DNA of 64,000 bases, taken from contig JAIXWI010000019.1 in the NCBI GenBank assembly GCA_027491355.1, positions 1 to 64,000 of the forward strand, given 5' to 3'. The translations under genes and the position numbers were made by a program. The notes below the pieces were generated by a model, which worked only from the letters and a program-made list of their open reading frames with translations, made no database searches and was not told the DNA's origin. Positions 62,501 through 64,000 of the stretch are shown here, piece after piece (the first letter of the stretch is position 1; every line of letters starts with the position of its first letter). This DNA is from Bacteroidota bacterium. Lineage in GTDB: Bacteria; Bacteroidota; Bacteroidia; UKL13-3.

Positions 62501-63015
62501 GATTTCCCTGATTTTTGATTTCCATCCAATACAAAATCGGCAATCTGACTGCCCAATAAACCCATGCTTGCTTTGGTTTCGTTTTGAACCGAATTTACTT
62601 TAACTTCTTTTTGAGTAAAGACTTTATAATCGTAAACAGGTTTGCTGGTATACTTAAAATTACTTCCACTAAAATTAGAAACCATGTAATTCAAATTGGT
62701 GGCTGCTACTGCTTCTATTTTAGTTGAATCAACCAAATAGGTATTGCAGCTATAATCCCATTCGCCACAGCCTTGGTCACGGTTGGTTGAATTGGACACC
62801 AATGCATTTTTACAACGCATGGTGTACTTCAAAATAATTTTCTCAAAACTCAAATTTGAATCTGGCAATTGCACGGCAGTATCTCTTGTTGCTGATGCAA
62901 AATGGAATACTTTTACTTTGAGGGTATCACCAGTTTGTTGGGCGAAGGTATACAGTGAAAATAAACACAATAAAACTAGGCTAAAAAAGCTAACTATTCT
63001 TTTCATAAATCGCAT
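59527..63015 (-). CDS. PNGase F-related secreted protein with LamG module and T9SS sorting domain
   Basis: 1162 residues with a signal peptide (~4-25). Residues ~30-270 show the N-glycanase-type beginning, including GCGEWDYSCNTYLVD (82-96), where the EWD matches the active-site Asp neighbourhood of PNGase F. A LamG/concanavalin-like domain (~293-480; SFWAFG, WNHWAFTKN) is inserted, then a second PNGase-like half (~520-790; VNMTYYKRYPFYNE, FLMALGGQNQEQIDMEYLFV). A CARDB/Ig-like part follows, then a type A sorting domain (~1085-1162; FSLYPNPATATFTVEG). Two ATGs (63015, 63006) both give a good signal. Whether it cuts N-glycans is not shown. Confidence 0.8.
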   Translation of the reverse strand: MRFMKRIVSFFSLVLLCLFSLYTFAQQTGDTLKVKVFHFASATRDTAVQLPDSNLSFEKIILKYTMRCKNALVSNSTNRDQGCGEWDYSCNTYLVDSTKIEAVAATNLNYMVSNFSGSNFKYTSKPVYDYKVFTQKEVKVNSVQNETKASMGLLGSQIADFVLDGNQKSGKSQILYTAAEMQTAGLIAGSINGMTLHVVNNGGQIQFLKVKAKWVSAYKWNLNAPEMSGFTEVYFSNYTFKNGENFLPFHTALTWDGSKDLLLEFSYTNSLPTTTVQLAAQLQQNQIGMHANNNYALDLMNQGFAKLDTALLGTISNEMSISFWAFGNAASMPITTTLLYGYANNPADRQLNIHLPHSNGNVYFDCGFSGGYDRVNKVAVPAEQAGRWNHWAFTKNVKNGSMKIYLNGTLWTAGNSKARAIKLLQILLGKDQNGNNNYKGKITELAIYSKELADTTISRWMNKTIDATHPNYANLVAYYQMNDFGSNAILNSVTGNSVIGDHLLWSFERGESLNRNFVAAYTKPALTLHQGTFQTTVVTVKVLDSLQRKPSLVYKYSIRSKEGMMPLASDDVLLDTTIVGITNAAPSMVFDATSGNRVDSIANAVEGEFTIVNMTYYKRYPFYNELLSFVTPYGIGVDFGVEGKTWYFDMTDFTPLFKGNKRFLMALGGQNQEQIDMEYLFVVGTPPRPVLEFNQLWQGTNRAGAASIASINNDTRFTTLNITPHKDASQFKLRSTITGHGTEGEFENNGGTVNHMINIEGGESEFYWKVVQECGSNPVFPQGGTWVYDRQGWCPGEASLTMQQDLTPYLTPGKSTTIDYNTSAPQNAAGDYRFHVAHQLVSYGVPNFQTDARINDVLQPSTKIAYARKNPTCTKPKIVVQNTGSSTIQQLKIDYWVNQSSNKQSYTWTGSLLSMDMVTIELPIANLWLEGVQKNGNLFHAQIVQVNQQIDQYAFNNHAMSSFNSPIVLPGKFTLEIRSNNVPSDNVVKIIDENEQVIDERSLDKANTVFNFDYQLGGCYKLLIEDRGGDGLSWWANTAQGTGYAKIKNANGTAIRTLQSDFGNSIELAFTTDWVLNVEDNQYTQFFSLYPNPATATFTVEGKQIEGAQLALINMLGQTVFDVAALSSNKNVFTTNDLDAGIYIVKLKKGGSVVQQKIHIQH

Positions 63016-63025
63016 TCAATGTCAT

Positions 63026-63033
63026 CAAATATA
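63026..63033 (-). promoter_or_regulatory. Candidate -7 element for the PNGase F-related gene
   Basis: On the minus strand TATATTTG is an exact TAnnTTTG match 10 bases before the upper ATG. No TTTG is present at the expected -33 distance, so the promoter is weak or regulated, if it is one. Confidence 0.3.
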
Positions 63034-63104
63034 ACACAGAACTGAAAAAAAATACTGCCATTTTTGACAACTAACACAAAATCTAATAAACAGTTACGTG
63101 AAGT

Positions 63105-63142
63105 TAAAAAAACAAAAAACCTCGAATTTCTTCGAGGTTTTG
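63105..63142 (-). terminator. Terminator after tRNA-Val
   Basis: Read on the minus strand, AAACCTCGAA (63131-63140) pairs with TTCGAGGTTT (63117-63126) around a four-base loop and runs into T-rich sequence. It starts a few bases beyond the tRNA 3' end. Confidence 0.85.
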
Positions 63143-63146
63143 TTTG

Positions 63147-63221
63147 TGGAGGCACATGGATTCGAACCAAGGACCCTCTGCTTGTAAGGCAGATGCTCTG
63201 AACCAGCTGAGCTATGCCTCC
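63147..63221 (-). tRNA. tRNA-Val, anticodon TAC
   Basis: 75 nt. The minus strand folds as a cloverleaf: acceptor GGAGGCA/TGCCTCC (7 bp), D stem GCTC/GAGC, anticodon stem TCTGC/GCAGA with loop CTTACAA (anticodon TAC, reading GTA), five-base variable loop, and T arm CTTGG-TTCGAAT-CCATG with one T-T mismatch. The discriminator is A and CCA is not encoded. A promoter and terminator frame it on both sides. Confidence 0.93.
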
Positions 63222-63233
63222 CTAAGGGGAGTG

Positions 63234-63263
63234 CAAATATAAAAAAGGAAATTGGATTACAAA
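63234..63263 (-). promoter_or_regulatory. Promoter of tRNA-Val
   Basis: On the minus strand TTTG (63260-63263), 18 bases, and TATATTTG (63234-63241) match the Bacteroidota -33/-7 consensus without mismatch. Transcription would begin about six bases before the mature tRNA. Confidence 0.7.
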
Positions 63264-63330
63264 TACTTTTATAAAAATATTTTAAATAAAATTGAACCAA
63301 CTCTCCTAAACAATACAAAGTCAACTACAT

Positions 63331-63364
63331 AAAAAAGGGATGTCAATACTGACATCCCTTTTTT
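63331..63364. terminator. Terminator at the gldN 3' end
   Basis: A 15-bp stem (AGGGATGTCA / TGACATCCCT extended by A/T pairs, four-base loop ATAC) has T runs on both strands. It lies 16 bases after the gldN stop and can stop minus-strand transcription from gldN. Confidence 0.85.
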
Positions 63365-63379
63365 ATAGTTTAAATGAGT

Positions 63380-64000
63380 TTAGTATTCCCACAAATCATG
63401 CTCCATCTCAAACAATTCATTCTTAATGCGCTCGCCTTCTAACAAAGCAGCAACTCCATTGTCTCTGAATTCTTCGTATTCTCTGATGTACATGTCGTGC
63501 TGGTTCGCTTCTTTGGTTACATAGCTCGAGAACATGCGTTGCTCAAACCAATCATCATAAGAAATACGTGCAGCATCGTTTTGTCTATTGAACAATTCGT
63601 AATTAACAGCTATATGTCTGAAATCTGTTTCAGGACTGCCATCTTTTGCATGGTATTTCAATACACATAAATCTTGTTCAGGCAAATCATTGCCCTTGAT
63701 TTTTGGTGTGTAACGAGGCGCAATAGATATGATTCTAACAAACATTTGAGAATGCTTCTTGTCAAAAATCCAATCTTCTACAATTCTGAATTTTTGAATT
63801 CTCAATTCTGGTATCATTGGGTTTACAATGGTATCAGGTTTGGTCAAGGACGGATCATTCGGATCAATTGGGGTTTCGATGTAATCTGTATCAGTACCCA
63901 ATGTCATGAAATACTCAATAGACATTTGTGAAGTCAATGAATCGTTTCTGTAAGGAATCAATTTACCTTCCTTCACTGCATTGTAAACAATGACACTCAA
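63380..64000 (-). CDS. gldN: T9SS/gliding component GldN (partial, 5' end outside window)
   Basis: The C-terminal 206 residues are inside the window; the start lies beyond the right edge. The text matches GldN/PorN: YNAVKEGKLIPY, KFRIVEDWIFDKKHSQMFVRIISIAP, DWFEQRMFSSYVTKEANQHDMYIREY and a C-terminus LFEMEHDLWEY. GldN, with GldK, GldL and GldM, forms the periplasmic/outer-membrane part of the type IX secretion machine. GldN is usually last in the gldKLMN operon, which fits a terminator just after it and predicts gldM, gldL and gldK further right. Confidence 0.92.
   Translation of the reverse strand: MSVIVYNAVKEGKLIPYRNDSLTSQMSIEYFMTLGTDTDYIETPIDPNDPSLTKPDTIVNPMIPELRIQKFRIVEDWIFDKKHSQMFVRIISIAPRYTPKIKGNDLPEQDLCVLKYHAKDGSPETDFRHIAVNYELFNRQNDAARISYDDWFEQRMFSSYVTKEANQHDMYIREYEEFRDNGVAALLEGERIKNELFEMEHDLWEY

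Noticed and set aside
63094..63324. A 76-codon minus-strand frame
   Set aside because: It runs through the tRNA-Val gene and its terminator, so it is not protein-coding.
1..64000. Prophage, insertion sequence, CRISPR or defence system
   Set aside because: No transposase, integrase, phage structural, Cas, restriction or toxin-antitoxin signature was seen; the EVE-domain gene lies in a housekeeping context.

Overview
The window is AT-rich bacterial chromosome from a member of the Bacteroidota, most likely the Chitinophagales/Sphingobacteriales side of Bacteroidia. The signs are a SusC/SusD pair, four secreted proteins ending in type IX secretion (T9SS) type A sorting domains, the gliding/T9SS genes gldC and gldN, many AsmA/TamB-type and outer-membrane proteins, an almost complete lack of Shine-Dalgarno sequences, and promoters of the Bacteroidota TTTG / TAnnTTTG type (clearest in front of the tRNA gene). 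It reads as ordinary, densely packed chromosome. I see no prophage, insertion sequence, CRISPR array or defence island.

Layout. 1-608: non-coding, with a 105-bp direct repeat pair and an AT-rich hairpin element. 609-15117 (all minus): an envelope and housekeeping block made of an AsmA-like protein, a DUF2027/Smr protein, ychF, glmM, and an hldD - giant sensor kinase - large outer-membrane protein operon. 15248-16592 (plus): queD and fabD. 16633-21251 (minus): an HtrA protease, a DUF1573 protein, and an omega-amidase/aminotransferase pair. 21444-32433: a BadF-type sugar kinase, a DUF2079 membrane protein, a 2OG-Fe(II) oxygenase, a TamB-like protein head-to-head with tsaD, and an ArnT-like glycosyltransferase overlapping a PAP2 phosphatase.

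32474-47646 is the most distinctive part, a divergent starch/alpha-glucan utilisation locus. On the minus strand lie a GH13 amylase with a T9SS tail, SusC, SusD, a DUF5004-like lipoprotein and a secreted SusE/F-position protein. On the plus strand lie a four-module putative glucan-binding protein with a T9SS tail, a GH31 alpha-glucosidase without a tail and a second GH13 enzyme with a tail. The tails suggest a division of labour: surface or extracellular GH13 enzymes and binding protein, SusCD uptake, and GH31 finishing in the periplasm.

47793-63364 returns to housekeeping: rpsA (a TTG start with a strong Shine-Dalgarno, which is exceptional here), an EVE protein, pyrR-pyrB, trpS, a tiny zinc-ribbon membrane protein, alaS, an M23 peptidase - MerR - gldC cluster, a PhoH/PIN ATPase, a DUF6265 protein, a large PNGase F-related T9SS cargo protein and tRNA-Val(TAC). 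The window ends inside gldN, a core T9SS component. Several genes appear to start at TTG (glmM, the sensor kinase, rpsA, the M23 peptidase), so start positions there are set by homology and context. All identifications come from reading motifs and family resemblance; no database search was run.
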